Assembly (NCBI RefSeq): GCF_030272615.1
Contig: NC_081414.1
Coordinates: 53,033,636-53,097,635 of the forward strand
Length of the DNA stretch: 64,000 nucleotides
Reading direction: 5' to 3'
Origin: Cryptomeria japonica
Lineage: Eukaryota; Streptophyta; Pinopsida; Cupressales; Cupressaceae
Position numbers and translations under genes: made by a program. Shown here one piece after another: positions 1 through 12,188 of the stretch. The notes below the pieces were generated by a model that ran no database searches, was not told the origin of the DNA, and saw nothing but the letters and a program-made list of their open reading frames with translations. The stretch's first letter is position 1; each line of letters starts with the position of its first letter.

Positions 1-3000
1 TCTCCTCTAGTGTCATCACATCAACATTGCTTATTACTTCATGCAATCGTGCTTTTAACCTTTCATGCTCTCTTAATGCCTTTATGGTTCCAGTGTACAC
101 CCTCCAATAATGTTCAACATGTATGAGCATGGTGTTGAATCTGTGTTCAATGATATCATTAACCAATTTATCCATCTTTTGTTGAATATTACTTACCTGT
201 TTGGTAGCCTTTTCTGCTTGATATTTCCAATACAGAACATCAGAGACATCATCCAAGCTCTGTCCTATGGGATATGAAGCATATTCACTTAAAGGAGTTC
301 CTATCTCAAGTTGCAATATCCTTGCTTGTAGCCTCTGATTATCCTCTTTAGCTCTTTCATATAAACCCTTATAGGTAATGTTTTCCCTGACCAAAAACTC
401 GGTCTGATCCAAATTTAATTTGGCTACATCCAGGTTCAATTTTGCAGTGACCCTAGGGTCAATCTTTCCTACCTGATGGATCATAAGGTGTCCAAAGGTT
501 TCTTCAATATCCACAATAATTGGTCTTTTTCCTCTTGGATACAGTGCCCATTGTAGGAGAGATTTTTGATCAGGAACATATCCTGAGCCTAGGAACAATT
601 TATCTATCTCTTGAGGCAATACCTGTTGATTTAAGTCTCGCTTCTTCAAGAATCCATCAAACAGAAGTGCTGAATTTATATCCCAACCTGAAAAGATGAT
701 AACACCAGCCTCCTTTAATATTTTCCTCCCCTTCTCAGGGGTCATATCTTTCATGAGAGCATCTATCTCATCTTGCAGCCTTCTCATATGCTCTTCTTCT
801 GATCTCCCAGCCATACTTCGTCTCACATGAGCCCCTTTGTACTGGTATAAGAATGAAAGGAATTCTCCTGAGGAAGCGAATCCGTCATCCGCAATAAAGT
901 CTTCATGTTCTGTCATCCTTATATCAACTATATCCCTAATATTAAATTCACCATTTTCCACATCTACCTCTGCTTCAAAACCAGGGGGATAATCTTCTCT
1001 AGGGGAGTTAGCAGGGATGCTACTAGTAGTTGACTTTGGTGACATGTGAGCCAATGGCTTACTATCTTTTCCAGTGTTGACAAAATGGAGGAACTATGGG
1101 GGTACTCTATGCATAATCTCTACCTCATGCTGAAGTAGTTTTTTGGCTATCTCCAAAGGATCTTGGAGGTTTCCAAGTAGGTCTCCATCCACCATCCCCC
1201 TTGCTCTTTTCCACTTGAAGGCTTCCCAAGTCATCTCGCTTTTTTCTCTCAAAACCTTGGCCTCTTCCCTTTCAAGGTTCCTGATTAAATCATCTGGCAT
1301 TTGAGCCACATGTATTATGGCTTTTAGTTTTTGTGATGCCCTTGCAGCTCTTATATATCCCTCAGGATCACCCAGAGTCATGCCATAATAATCTAACTTA
1401 TTTTGAAGTAAATGATAACTTTTAGAACTTTTTACAATGAAATCAGAAAACACCAGTAACCCTGGCACAATAGATTGTTTACCAAAATCTGTGAGATGTT
1501 TGGCACTGATAGCAGACAGTTGTCTTACGATCTCTAGACTAGCCACCCTGTTTGGCACTGTAATTGGAAGCATGTATGGCTTTCCTTCATACCCGAATAC
1601 CCTGATTTCTATATGATTAGGGTGGCAATACCAATCACCCCAGTTGTGATCAATCTGAGACTTTGGAGAGAAGTCTTTTTGCCTAAGGAATCTTTTGATT
1701 TCAGGAGACAAAGCTTAATTTCTATGTTGTCCGAAGGCTGCAGTAAGTGGTGTTACAAAATATTCCTGAAAGTGCCAATATTGGTTATTTATAAACCTTT
1801 GATCCCATGCAGAAACCCACAACTGGACTAATTTCTTCAAACCATTTTTATCATAAGCTCTGATGCTAAAATCGTCTGACCAGAAATTGAATTCTTGTCC
1901 ACAATAAAGGATAATGTGCATTAATAAGGAATACAATGAGAAATGAACATTTACAAGGTCTCCTTTTAACTTTTCCAATCCATGATTTAGGGCTTCTGCA
2001 ACATAAGTGGCATAGTCAAATGGCCTAGGGTCTTTCGATTGTAGATCAGCACATAGAACCATAACCCCAATATCCATGAGAGGATGAGCCTCTAAGCCTA
2101 ATACTTGGGCTGCAACATAGTTGTAGACACCTAAAAATGGTCAACGCTTGCGGAATCATACTTTAACATTTGCGCATTGCCTCATTTTAGGTTTTTGCGT
2201 CACATTAACATTTCTCCTATGATTCGCACTTGGTCTTTATCATGTGTGAACATCGAGTCATTCCTTTACATTCTTCATCTGTCTCGCTTTCGAATTTGGT
2301 CTTGTCGATAACAATATTTGTCATAATTTTGGTCAATCTTATTCTGTGGCATCTATGTGCGTATTCATTTGTCATCATTTTGGACATCGTCAATCCTAAT
2401 TAGGGTTTTGTCTTCTTTTCAATCTTGTCATCATGCGATCAATTTGTCATCGATCCTCATCGTAGTCAATCTCGTCATTTTATGATCGATTTGTCATCGA
2501 TCCTTGTCCTCTTCAATCATGTCAATTGGCACATATCAATTTGGTCATTTATCAATCCAAAATCAAATCATGATCGAGTCAATTATCTTTGAAGACCTAA
2601 TTCATCTTCCAAGGTTTTATGATTTATTCATTTAAACCTTGTTTGTCATTTTTCCCTTTAGGATAAATGATTTATTTATTTATCCTAAGTCTTCTTGTCA
2701 CAATTAAATGTTTATTTAATTGGCTAATTAATTCCTCCTATTTTTGTAAATTAATTAATGAATGAGAAATTATTAATTAATTTACCTAATTTGCATCAAT
2801 TTCCTAATTTCCAAGTCATCATTTCTAACCTAATTTTCTAAATTCTCCTAAATTCCTAAATGTCTATTTCTATTTCAAATTCTTGTCATAAATCTTTGCA
2901 TAGCAATTTGTCATAAATTGTCATAAATTGTCATAAATCCTTGCATAGCAATTTGTCATAAACATGTCATAATTTTGCTATTCTTGATTTGAATTTCCAT

Positions 3001-4047
3001 TCGAATCACTATCATGCTAATCTTGTCATCTCTCCAATTCTTCTATAAATTGGATGAATTTCTTCAATCAAATCCCTTGATTCTTAACTAATAATTCCTA
3101 TCAGACTATCGAACTTATGCTTCTAGTACTCTTGAGCTTTTCATCAAAGTCAATCTTGCTTTCAATTGTATGTGCACTTGTAGGTGAGATCCACAAATTC
3201 ATTTGAGGAGGAAAGAAGAACAATGGAGCCACATGGAAGAAGCATCCAAATCGTCATCTGGTTTGCATGATATTTGCTTTTGAATGCTTTGTTTTTATGT
3301 CTCTATTGAGTGTGCTTAGGATTAGATCATTGCAATGTGTGATTGAGCTAATAATGAATAATATGTCCTTTTATATATTGCTTTGATGATTCCTAATTCC
3401 GATGCTACAATAGTATGTATACTTGAAATATGGATGGAATTGGTTGACATCAAATGGCACCTTGTCATCTTTACTGAAAGGAACTAAGGACTTTCCCACT
3501 TTTGGCCAGTGAATGGGTAGTCTCCATGTCCTATAGATGTCCTCTAAATTAACGAACTCTTGCGACAGTTTCTGTATGTCAATTTTCTCTTCTACATCCC
3601 AGTCTAGATCAAACACCATATCGATAGTCTATTTGTTAATTACCACCATAGGATTCCCTCGGTAGTCACATATGGTTTTGGTTTTTGGATCATAACAATC
3701 TATGAGGGCTTTCATTAATTCGACATCCACAAATACATTCAGAACTACCAATTTCCCTAAATTTTTCTTCCACAGGTTACTCACGGGCTCAGGAGCATCC
3801 CTTCTCTTATAACCAAATAAGAACAACTCATGTCCTCTGATTTCAGTCCATATGTCTCCTAGATGTTCAAATCTATCTTCCAACCCTTCCTCTTCACTAT
3901 TTTTTTGGACCTCACACTGGATGTCGGGCACTGGTCTAGCAGATCCTGAGCTAAAGTTCTACCCTCCTTTTTCTGTCATTTGGGTTTCTCTTCAGGGTTC
4001 AATTCCTTTCCTTTCCTACTCATTTTAGAAGAAGAAGAAGGTTCCAT
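1..4047 (-). pseudogene. Element A long unrecognised ORF, split by a solo LTR
   Basis: Reading from an ATG at 4047 (MEPSSSSKMSRKGKE...), an ORF of at least about 900 codons runs leftward to the window edge once the solo LTR at 2122-3409 and one target copy are removed. The frame continues exactly across that insertion (...HPYFKYTYY / VAAQVLGLE...). There is an early stop and frameshift near 3930-3980, and in-frame stops near 3629, 1715 and 1094. The product is charged. The block at about 1715-2090 has an amphipathic helical stretch (FDYATYVAEALNHGLEKLKG), and the last 120 visible residues (1-370) look like coiled coil. No zinc knuckle, DSG protease or RT motif is present. By position it is the first ORF after the 5' LTR. 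It may be distantly related to the element I ORF (60339-63564). Function unknown. Confidence 0.65.
2122..3409 (+). repeat. Solo LTR (element D family) inside element A ORF
   Basis: A 1288-bp unit starting tgtagacacctaaaaatggt and ending gatgctaca. It is flanked on both sides by atagt (2117-2121 and 3410-3414), a perfect 5-bp target duplication. The sequence matches, in opposite orientation, the LTRs at 15468-17021 and 17024-18652 over most of its length. No internal region, primer site or polypurine tract is present, so this is a solo LTR left by LTR-LTR recombination. It also contains short ttgtcataaa repeats near 2885-2970. Confidence 0.9.
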
Positions 4048-4272
4048 AATTTCAATCAATGTGAGAAATCACACTTACTTGGAGAATTGTCGAGCTCTTC
4101 TGACTGTTGTTTACGAACTTCAGCTAACTCCTTGTAACTTTCCGTCTTTTGGCAACAATCTGGTTCTTATGAAAATTCGATCAATTCAGCTATAATTGTG
4201 TGGGCAACTTGTGCAATAGTTAATTTCTCTGTGTTTATAATGGCTACTCAAATGTTTAAACTTAATTGCAGA
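4048..4272 (-). other. Element A leader between LTR and ORF
   Basis: About 225 bases between the proposed LTR edge and the first ATG. I see no primer-binding site matching a tRNA that I recognise, and no other feature. The missing primer site is the main weakness of the proposed LTR boundary at 4273. Confidence 0.35.
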
Positions 4273-5899
4273 TGTGACATCCTCAACTTGAGCTTTTAAT
4301 TCCTTCGCGGGAAGTACTGTTCAACTGAAATGATTGTGAATCGAGTTTTCGATGAAACCCTTGTCTTCGGTTGAATGCTTTAATCTTTCATCGAAAGTTC
4401 ATTTTCCTCAATATCATCTTATTGGTGAATGGCCCTTGTCAAAAAACCATCTTCTAGTCTCCCCGAAATCATCCTTTCTTTGATGAAATCTTTTTCGATG
4501 AGTTATTCGTGAGTTTCATCAAAATCATATTTCGATGAGTTTTATTCTTCGGTGAAAGTTCATGCGAGCCCTCCGAAATCCTTTTTTCTTCGATGTCCTT
4601 CTCTTATCGATGAAACCCCTCTTTTTTTATCGACATATTGTTATCGATAAGATTTGTTCTTCGACGAATGTTTTTTAAGTTTCCTCGGCAATTTTATTTC
4701 CTCGACTTCACCTTTTGTTGGCCTTTTGCTTTTTGATGAAACTGGAATATCGATGAGTGGTCTCTTTCATTTACCGAAAGAGATATTTTACCGAAGTCAT
4801 CTTAACTTATTGTTTTACACTTTATGCTTTATTTCGATGAAACTATTCTTTCGATGAAACTCTTTCTGAGATGCTCGACATGATATTTTTGGCCGATGAT
4901 CTTTTAGCTCTCACGCCTTTGGGAAGATTTTTAAGTTCAAATATTTTGTTCAACACCTCGTACATAGTGAAGAGGGGAAAATGGGATGGGAGGTAAAATG
5001 ATAAAAAAATCAATGAAATAAGCATGAAAACACTAAAACATCAAGAGATCATTTTTACCTTGCTATTTTACCTTCTCCTTCGGATTGAGATTGATGAAGT
5101 GGATGATGAGGATGCGCCCTTGATGCTCCACTTGATGTTTTTCTTGCTTGATTGTGATGTGGAATGCTCTCCTTTGTGCTCAACAAGATAGATTGATGGA
5201 TTGGATTTGGACTGAAAGATTAAGGATGGATGGATTTGATAGAGGATTATAAAGAGGATGAGAGAAGAAATAGGCAGCATGACAATGCATGAGAAGTGGA
5301 TTTCTTTGTGAGGAGAATAGGCTCCAATTTATAGATTGGAGAAGGCCAATGGAGGGCCAAGATTGATTTGATTATTAAGGGTTGAGATTGATTTTAGATA
5401 GAAGGCATGGATCAAGGGTGCCTTGGGAAAATAAACAGGAATATAAAATTCCTTGGAAAAAAGGGGGAGAAATTTGAATTTCAAATATGAGGAATTAAAA
5501 ATTCCAAAATAAGGATGCATTGAGGGATTCAAAGAAATTTGAATTTCTTTGAGCGACTCAATGTTGATGTGACATGAGTGGGAATTAAAAATTGAGGGAT
5601 AATGATAAGCATGATTATGAGATATTCAAGAAAGATTACTTAGGTTGAGTGGGATTAGGAAAAGTGATTTGTAGGAATCACATGACTAGTTAACTGAGTG
5701 GGTTTAGAGGAAATAATTATTGGAGGGGACTTTGGAAGAATAGGGAAATAATTATTTTGATAAATTAATTATTGGACAATAGTGATAGAATTAATTAAAT
5801 CTAATTTAATTAACACTGAGAAGAATAAGGATAACATAATTAAATATTAATTATGTTGATAAGCTTAAATTAATTAAATATTAATTTTAGGTGTTTACA
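4273..5899 (-). repeat. Element A 5' LTR
   Basis: On the minus strand the unit begins TGTAAACACCTAAAATTAAT and ends ...AAGTTGAGGATGTCACA. Both are ordinary plant LTR termini, and the start resembles those of the D and J families (TGTAGACACCTAAAA). The right edge is firm because the flanking sequence resumes the B LTR. The left edge (4273) rests only on the TGTGACATCC motif. A TCGATGA-rich tract occupies 4320-4880. Confidence 0.6.
4320..4880. repeat. TCGATGA-rich interspersed motif tract
   Basis: Within the A LTR a short motif of the form tcgatgaaa or tcgatgag recurs many times at irregular spacing (for example near 4349, 4387, 4494, 4532, 4750 and 4834). It is not a clean tandem array. For the minus-strand element this falls toward the 3' end of the LTR (R/U5 side). 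Confidence 0.6.
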
Positions 5900-6628
5900 C
5901 ATACACCCAATTCAATCTCCACTGATTGACCAAATCCTCTACCTGAATGATATTACATTATTCACACATTACATTCCTTGACCATGACTTCTAACCATAA
6001 CCATGATGGTCTGCAATGAGATCTTACATCTATATATACAAACCCTCGACCATAAACAATTAGGTCGGCCACCAGAAAAATAAACTTACAAAGCATGTCG
6101 GCCTTATACTAAACAAATAATATCCAACGCATAAGGCATCCCGAAAATACATTGAGAGGTCCAATCCACACGTTACATTAAAGCCAGTCCATAACCTAGA
6201 TCAAATGGGACCTAGTTTAGGTCCACACGCTACAACAATGATCTCCATCCATCAAGTCTCAAACATGATCACCAATAGCATCCTGAAACTCCACCAGAAG
6301 CTTCACCAACACCACTTATATAATTCATCAAAAGCTCTACCAGTGAAACCTTGTCGGAACCAAAAACTAAGCTTCTAAGCAAGAAGGATAGCATCCGATC
6401 ACCAGACCAAAACCAACTGATCGAATATGAGCATGAGTATCATGAACAAGCCAATTCAATCACCAAACTATACTGGAGCCTACCAGATCATCTCATATCC
6501 AAATCAACCAGAAACCACTTAACCTACCATGAATAAAAGGGTACCCGTAAAGCATCCAAACAACTAGTGTTGGCATCAATGACAAAACATCAATGTAACA
6601 CATAATCAATTTCACCAAATGGCCAACA
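5900..6628 (-). repeat. Element B 3' LTR, inner part
   Basis: This stretch matches 27108-27858 (the B 5' LTR) from catacacccaattc to ccaccaaatggccaac, with scattered substitutions. It ends in ...ggccaaca and is followed at once by a polypurine tract read on the minus strand. The first part of this LTR is missing because element A is inserted after the position equivalent to 27107. A TATA-like tatatataca lies at 6031-6040, matching the one near 27238 in the other copy. Confidence 0.85.
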
Positions 6629-6642
6629 ATCTCCCCCTTTGG
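6629..6642 (-). other. Element B polypurine tract
   Basis: On the minus strand this reads CAAAGGGGGAGAT directly before the 3' LTR, the expected place for second-strand priming. The same tract and spacing recur in elements C (11860) and I (60160). Confidence 0.8.
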
Positions 6643-6980
6643 CATTGATGGCAGCACTAGACGTGAAAAACATCCAAGTACCAAGAAATGCCAAACAAGT
6701 CTCCCCTAATGGAAGACAACCAATAATCTCCCACATATAGCTCTGAATGTCAATCTCTCTCCCCCTTTGACTTTTTCTTTTTCTTTCTTTGTCTTTTTCA
6801 CATCAATATCTCTCCCCCTTTGACATCAATACTAGAAATCTGACAAAATTATCAAAGCAAAAACATAAACCATTGAATTACAAAGCTAACTACTCACCAT
6901 GAGCAATAGCATCCTACATCAGTGCCAGAATGAATGGTATATCTGATAATGCATGTCAAACTGATGCCAAACCACATCAA
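6643..6980 (-). other. Element B 3' untranslated region
   Basis: Non-coding stretch between the pol stop and the polypurine tract. It holds pyrimidine-rich blocks and two further tctcccccttt copies near 6760-6830, but no ORF. Confidence 0.6.
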
Positions 6981-8852
6981 TCAAGTCTCTACCGGAGGGG
7001 CAGAAACTCCCAATTTGTCTCTCAGGTACTCAAATGATTCCTTGGGCAAAGGTTTAGTGAAAATATCTGCAATTTTCTTTTTAGTGTTCACATAAACTAG
7101 TCTAACTTCATTTGCTTCCACTTTTTCCTTCAAAACGTTATACTTAATAGATATGTGCTTTCTTTTAGAATGAAATGCTGAATTCTTTGATATATCAATA
7201 GCAACAGAGTTATCACAGTGAATAACTATTGGTGCATCACAATCCACCTTTATATCCTTCAACATTTGCTTCATCCATAAAATTTGTGTACAATTAGTAG
7301 CATCAACAACATACTCAGCTTCAACTGTAGATAAAGAAGTACATGACTATTTCTTGCTGATCCATGAAACTAACTTCTTTCCAAGAAAGAAAGCTCCACC
7401 AGAAGTGCTTTTTTGGTCATCAATATCTCCAACCCAATCAACATATGTATATGAACATAAAGTAAAGTTATCATCCTTAGGGTACCACAAGCCATATTCT
7501 GATGTACCTTGTAAGTATCTAAAAATCCTTTTCACGACAATCTCATGATTTTCTTTAGGATCACTCTGAAATCTTGAAACAATACAAACATCATTCATAA
7601 TGTCAGACCTAGTCTATGTCAAATAAATAAGACCTCCAATCATAGATTTGTATCTTGTAGGATTTATCGGTGCAAAAACATCTTTTCTTGTCAATTTCTC
7701 ACTTGTAACCATATGAGTATTTATTAGTTTAGAATCTCCCATACCAAATTTCTTCAACAATTCCTTACTATATTTCATTTGATAGATGAAAATACCTTTG
7801 TTAGTTTGAGTAATCTGTAAACCTAAGAAAAATTTCATCTCACCAATCATAGACATCTCAAATTCTTTCTTCATATTATTAGAAAATTCTATGCATAACT
7901 TATCTTCACCTCCAAAAATAATGTCATCAACAAATACTTCAATAATCAATATATCATCATCAACAATCTTATAATATAAATTACTGTCAGCGTTGCCCTT
8001 AGTAAAACCAAGATTCAAAATATATTTATCCAACCTTGCATACCAAGCTCTAGGTGCTTGTTTCAATCCATATAAAAATTTCCTTAACCTGCAAACCATA
8101 TTTGTATCATCTGATAGTGAAAAACCATCAAGTTGCCCAATATAAACTTCCTCATCAAGATCCCTATTCAAAAATGCACATTTAACATCCATTTGAGAAA
8201 CCTTGTAGTTTTTATAAGAAGTATAGGCAAGAAATAATCTCACAGCTTCAATCCTAGCTACAGGTGCAAAAGTCTCTCCATAATCAATTCCTTCCTTCTG
8301 AGAATATCCTTTACAAACTAATCTAGCCTTATTCCTTATAACTTGACCATCCTCATTCAATTTATTCCTAAAAATCCATTTAGTTCCAATAACAATTTTA
8401 TTTTGAGGTCAGGGAACCAAGGTCCATGTGTTATTTTTCTCAATCTGATCTAATTCTTCTTCCATAGCTTTCAACCAATATTCATCTTTACATACCTCAA
8501 TTACTGATACCGGTTCAACTTGTGAAATTAAACATACCTCATTAGTTGTCAGTCTTCTTCTTTTCATCACTCCATTTCTCTTATCCCCAATGATTTAATC
8601 TTTTGAATCATTCAATCTCACATACCTAGGAGTCTTATAACTTTCTATTCCTCTTCCCTATTCTTCAGTTACTGTAGAATTCTTTGATACAGCCAGAGTA
8701 ACTGGTTCAACACTTTGTTCTGGCAAAGGTGCTACTAGTTCAGATATGATCATTTCCATTGCCGATTATTTCTCATAAACTCTGATTTGACGTCTGTTCA
8801 TCTCGTCTACTTTGCCATTGACACTCTCCACAATTCTTTGCAATCTCTTGTT
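6981..8852 (-). pseudogene. Element B reverse transcriptase and RNase H (Copia)
   Basis: Copia RT followed by RNase H in one frame with several stops. The RT part (7614-8400) includes [20 protein letters not shown], the core [20 protein letters not shown], the [12 protein letters not shown] segment and the catalytic box [10 protein letters not shown]. RNase H (6981-7600) includes YVDWVGDIDDQKSTSGGAFF, and the C-terminal tail includes [20 protein letters not shown]. Stops at about 7345, 7612, 8408, 8595 and 8660 replace codons that are Gln or Arg in related copies. The linker toward integrase (8400-8852) is also decayed. The far end is cut by solo LTR J exactly at a Tyr-Asn codon pair. Not functional. 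Confidence 0.9.
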
Positions 8853-8857
8853 ATAAC

Positions 8858-9645
8858 TGTTTATGGTGAAAATGGATAACAACAATATTGAAAGACTAAA
8901 TGAATTCAACCACAAAACCCTAGCCTAACAACAACAAAGATCCACCATAACATATGAAGATTACGTAAGACAATGCAAATCAAATGAAATCACAAAGATT
9001 ATACCATCACATGTCCAATAGGGTTTGGATCTTCATTCTTCCTATCTCCATTGATCTTACTTGATATAGTTGCTCTCAGTTTTTATGTGCACAAGAGCTC
9101 AACAAAGAACGAAAATGTGGTTGCAAGTAGGCTTGATTGCATATGCAAGTTTGAAAGCGTAGTGTAGTCGAGTGCGCAATTGAGTTAGTTAGGGTTTGAT
9201 AATGAAGGAAGCATCTCCATATATAGAAGACACTATAAGAAATGGAGGGATAAGATTGAGAAGTGTAAAAGATAAATGGTCGGCTATGATTAGAGGGTAG
9301 GTAGAGGAAATAAGAAAATAATGAAAGGGTAGGTAGTGTAGGAATTAAGAGATGAATGACATGTGTCATAGGTAGAAAAGGTTAATGAATTAATTAAATA
9401 AATAAAGTTTTATTTAATTAATAGAAGAAGTGGGATAATTAAATAAATTAAATATTTATTTAATTTAGGAAAAGGGTAATTTAAATAAATAAATGTATTT
9501 ATTTAAATTAGAAATAAGGCTAGAAGAGGATAAATGAATTAATTAAATAAATAAAGATTTATTCAATTAATAGAAGAATTAGGCTAAAGTAATTAAATAA
9601 ATAAAATATTTATTTAATTAGACTGGACAATTTTAGGTGTCTACA
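8858..9645 (-). repeat. Solo LTR J with perfect 5-bp target duplication
   Basis: A 788-bp unit running tgtttatgg...ggtgtctaca. It is flanked by ataac at 8853-8857 and 9646-9650. Removing it with one ataac rejoins the B ORF (SKAYRCY-N-KRLQRIVESVN). On the minus strand it begins TGTAGACACCTAAAATTG. The interior has AT-rich repeats of the ttaattaaataaataaa type at 9385-9620. A related fragment lies at 58762-59000. Confidence 0.92.
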
Positions 9646-10378
9646 ATAACATCTATATGCTTTGCTTTCATTAGAATAACCAAGAAATATGCCTTCATCA
9701 CATCTAGGATCAAATTTCCCAATGATATCATCTCTCCCGATATAACATTTACTACCAAAAATTATGAAATACTTAACTGTAGGTGTATTGCCAAACCATA
9801 ATTCATAAGGTGTCTTACCGGTTTCTCCTTTGATATGTACTCTGTTGAATGTATAAACCACTATGCTCAGTAATTCTCTCCAGTAGATATGAGGTAAACT
9901 AGCTTCCATCATCATTGTTCTAGTAGTATCCAAGATAGTTTTGTTCTTCCTTTTCAGAACTCCATTCTGCTGAGGTGTCTGGGGAGCAAAAAATTGTCTC
10001 CTTATACCATGCTTCTCACAAAAGTTATTAAACTCATCGGATGTGAATTCTCCACCATGATTTGACCTCAAACATTTAATCTTTAATGCTATCTTAGTTT
10101 CCACTTTAGCCTTAAAGATTTTAAACTTTTCAAATGCTTCATATTTTTCTTTTAGAAAGGTAACCCATATCATTCTAGAATAATCATCATTGATTAGCAT
10201 GAAATACCTATCACCTTGAAAACTTTTAACTCTAGCAGGGCCACACAAATCAACATGAATAAGATCAAGAACATCATTAGATTTATCTTGTATACTCCTA
10301 AAAGAGGTTTTGACATGTTTACCCATTTGACATTCTTTACATACCGGATTATAGGGCTTCATAAGCTTAGGTATATCC
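9646..10378 (-). pseudogene. Element B integrase core (catalytically dead)
   Basis: Copia integrase from the second half of the zinc-binding motif (VCKECQMGKH) through the core domain to the C-terminal region (CDEGIFLGYSNESKAY). The first catalytic Asp is present in HVDLCGP. The second is Asn in RSNHGGEF (codon 10060-10062), where relatives have RTDQGGEF. The glutamate, 36 residues later, is Lys in GVLKRKNKT (codon 9952-9954), where relatives have AERN. Two of the three catalytic residues are therefore lost, both by changes consistent with G-to-A. The protein continues at 24949 on the far side of element C. Confidence 0.9.
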
Positions 10379-11859
10379 TGACGAATAATGATGAACAATT
10401 ATTACCAAACTGGAACTAAGAGGGGGGGGGGTGAATCAGTATAGACAAAAAAAAACTTTTCCTGAACTAGTTTGACTGCAAAGACTGCACTTAACTAGTA
10501 AACAATATCATCGGTCTAAATCAGGGCACTATCGGTAAAACATAGTGAGAATGTGAAAGACATAAACCGGAAACACTTAGATCTCCACACAATCTAATAT
10601 CTCATTTCCACTTCACCCATATGCATAAACAAGCAATATATCATCAAAAATATAATGACTACTATTTCAACATGCTTTACCACTTGACAAAAAATATTAA
10701 AGCATCACATGAAAAGCATCACACATGACACACTGATTTTTCACGTGGAAACCCAATTGGGAAAAACCATGGTGGGGATGAATACCCACAAGCTGTTCTT
10801 TGAACTCTTATGAAGTCCACTCTATTAGGAGCCTAAAGACTTTTACAATAGTTCTGCTAGGAACCGATACTGCTAGGGATCACTCGGTTAAGGGATGGCT
10901 AAATACCCAGTTAAAGGTTAGAACCCTGTTAAAGGTTACCTTACAAGAGGATTTGAAGAACTCATTGAATTGAGTCACCCTGTTAAAGGATTTACACAAA
11001 ATCCTGTTAAAGCTACTCGGTTAAGGGATTTTCCAACTGCTGAAATGGTTAGAAGTCAATAGGTAATACACTAATCTGATAACAGCACACAATGCCAAGG
11101 CAGATCCTCTTTAGCTCCTTTGCTTCTCCAATCACACTCTACAGGTATCAACACACTTCTCCGGTCTAGCAAGAATCAAGTATCTCTTCACTTGTATACA
11201 CACAAAACATTTGCCAACAATTTCAAATGAAAAACATCATCAACCTTATAGGAAACAGATAGGTTGGTAGCATAAACCCTAAAACATTTAGGTTTAACAA
11301 TTCAGTCGGTTCAATCATGACCGTTAATCATACTGCATTGAATACAACAGTCTTGAACAGATCTCAAGAAATTCTCCAATGTTCATTCTTTGCCTCTTTA
11401 GGAAGTTGATAACCCATCATGCGCTCTCCACCATTTACAGAGACTTCACACATTCCCGAGGTAGATAGGATCAAACTTCTTCATGCAAGATCCTTAAGGA
11501 AACCCTTCACGTGCACAAGGCTGATGTGGCAACACGATTTGATCTTCATTACAATGCTAACTCATCACAAGATGTCATCGATTGAATCACATAGGCTTGG
11601 AATGCATCAACCGAAAACCCTGAAGCTGAGACTACCAACCGGTAGTCATGCCAAATGAAACCCCGATACAAAACTTCCCATATACCGGTTCTCATTGCAA
11701 CATACCGCTTCACTTTTTCACATATATTGGTTCACAATATCATACCAGTTCTCTTGCCAGTTTGCTTACTTCAATATACCAGTTCATACTTTAGCATATT
11801 GACATCAATGACAACATACAATATCATCATGTCATCAAGCTCTGCACATATGCCAACAA
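10379..11859 (-). repeat. Element C 3' LTR
   Basis: A 1481-bp LTR matching 23455-24948 end to end. Shared landmarks are the G-tract followed by tgaatcagta, the ccaccatggt...aaaccca block, and the ctgcacatatgccaaca end. A G homopolymer lies near 10421-10432. The segment from 11413 onward is duplicated at 18653. Confidence 0.92.
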
Positions 11860-12002
11860 TCTCCCCCTTTGGAATTGATGGCAATATACAAAGACATCTC
11901 TCTACTTTACACCTTATCCCCAATACTGCAGATATCTTCTCCACTTCACATCTTCTCCCCCTTTGACAACAATGCCAAAGTGGAGGCACAAACAACTATG
12001 TT
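11413..12002. repeat. 590-bp duplication, left copy
   Basis: Matches 18653-19242 without gaps. I count about 12 substitutions in 590 bases. It spans the last 447 bases of the C 3' LTR, the polypurine tract and about 140 bases of C internal sequence. It begins at cccat, the target site of element D, and ends where D internal sequence starts. The two copies are closer to each other than either is to the 5' LTR of C. Confidence 0.92.
11860..11874 (-). other. Element C polypurine tract (left copy)
   Basis: Minus strand CCAAAGGGGGAGAT directly before the 3' LTR. A second copy sits at 19099-19113 in the duplicated segment. In the left copy the neighbouring ggcattg has become ggaattg. Confidence 0.8.
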
Positions 12003-12188
12003 TTTTTTTTGAGCTTTTTCAATAGAAGATGGACACATGATAGGGGATGGAAGAAGGACTCAAGTGTCTTTTTTTTTTTTTTTGGATAGTAGCCTTGAAA
12101 AAAAAATGGACCATGACCTTTTAAAAGTATGCTCAAAGACGTTGGTAGGATAAGGACATGGAAAATGACATGAAACTAAGGCAAGGAT

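Larger units (their letters stand above)
1..5899 (-). mobile_element. Element A: 5' half of a minus-strand LTR retrotransposon
   Basis: A minus-strand element whose 5' LTR lies at the right (4273-5899) and whose body runs left and leaves the window at base 1. Its right edge (TG...CA type, ending in gtttaca at 5899) is followed by catac and then by sequence matching the LTR of element B at 27108 onward. A therefore inserted into B's 3' LTR, and its other end and the rest of that LTR lie outside the window. The visible body encodes one long ORF with no recognisable gag, protease or reverse transcriptase, so A is either non-autonomous or carries an extra ORF ahead of gag. A plus-oriented solo LTR (2122-3409) interrupts it. 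Confidence 0.7.
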
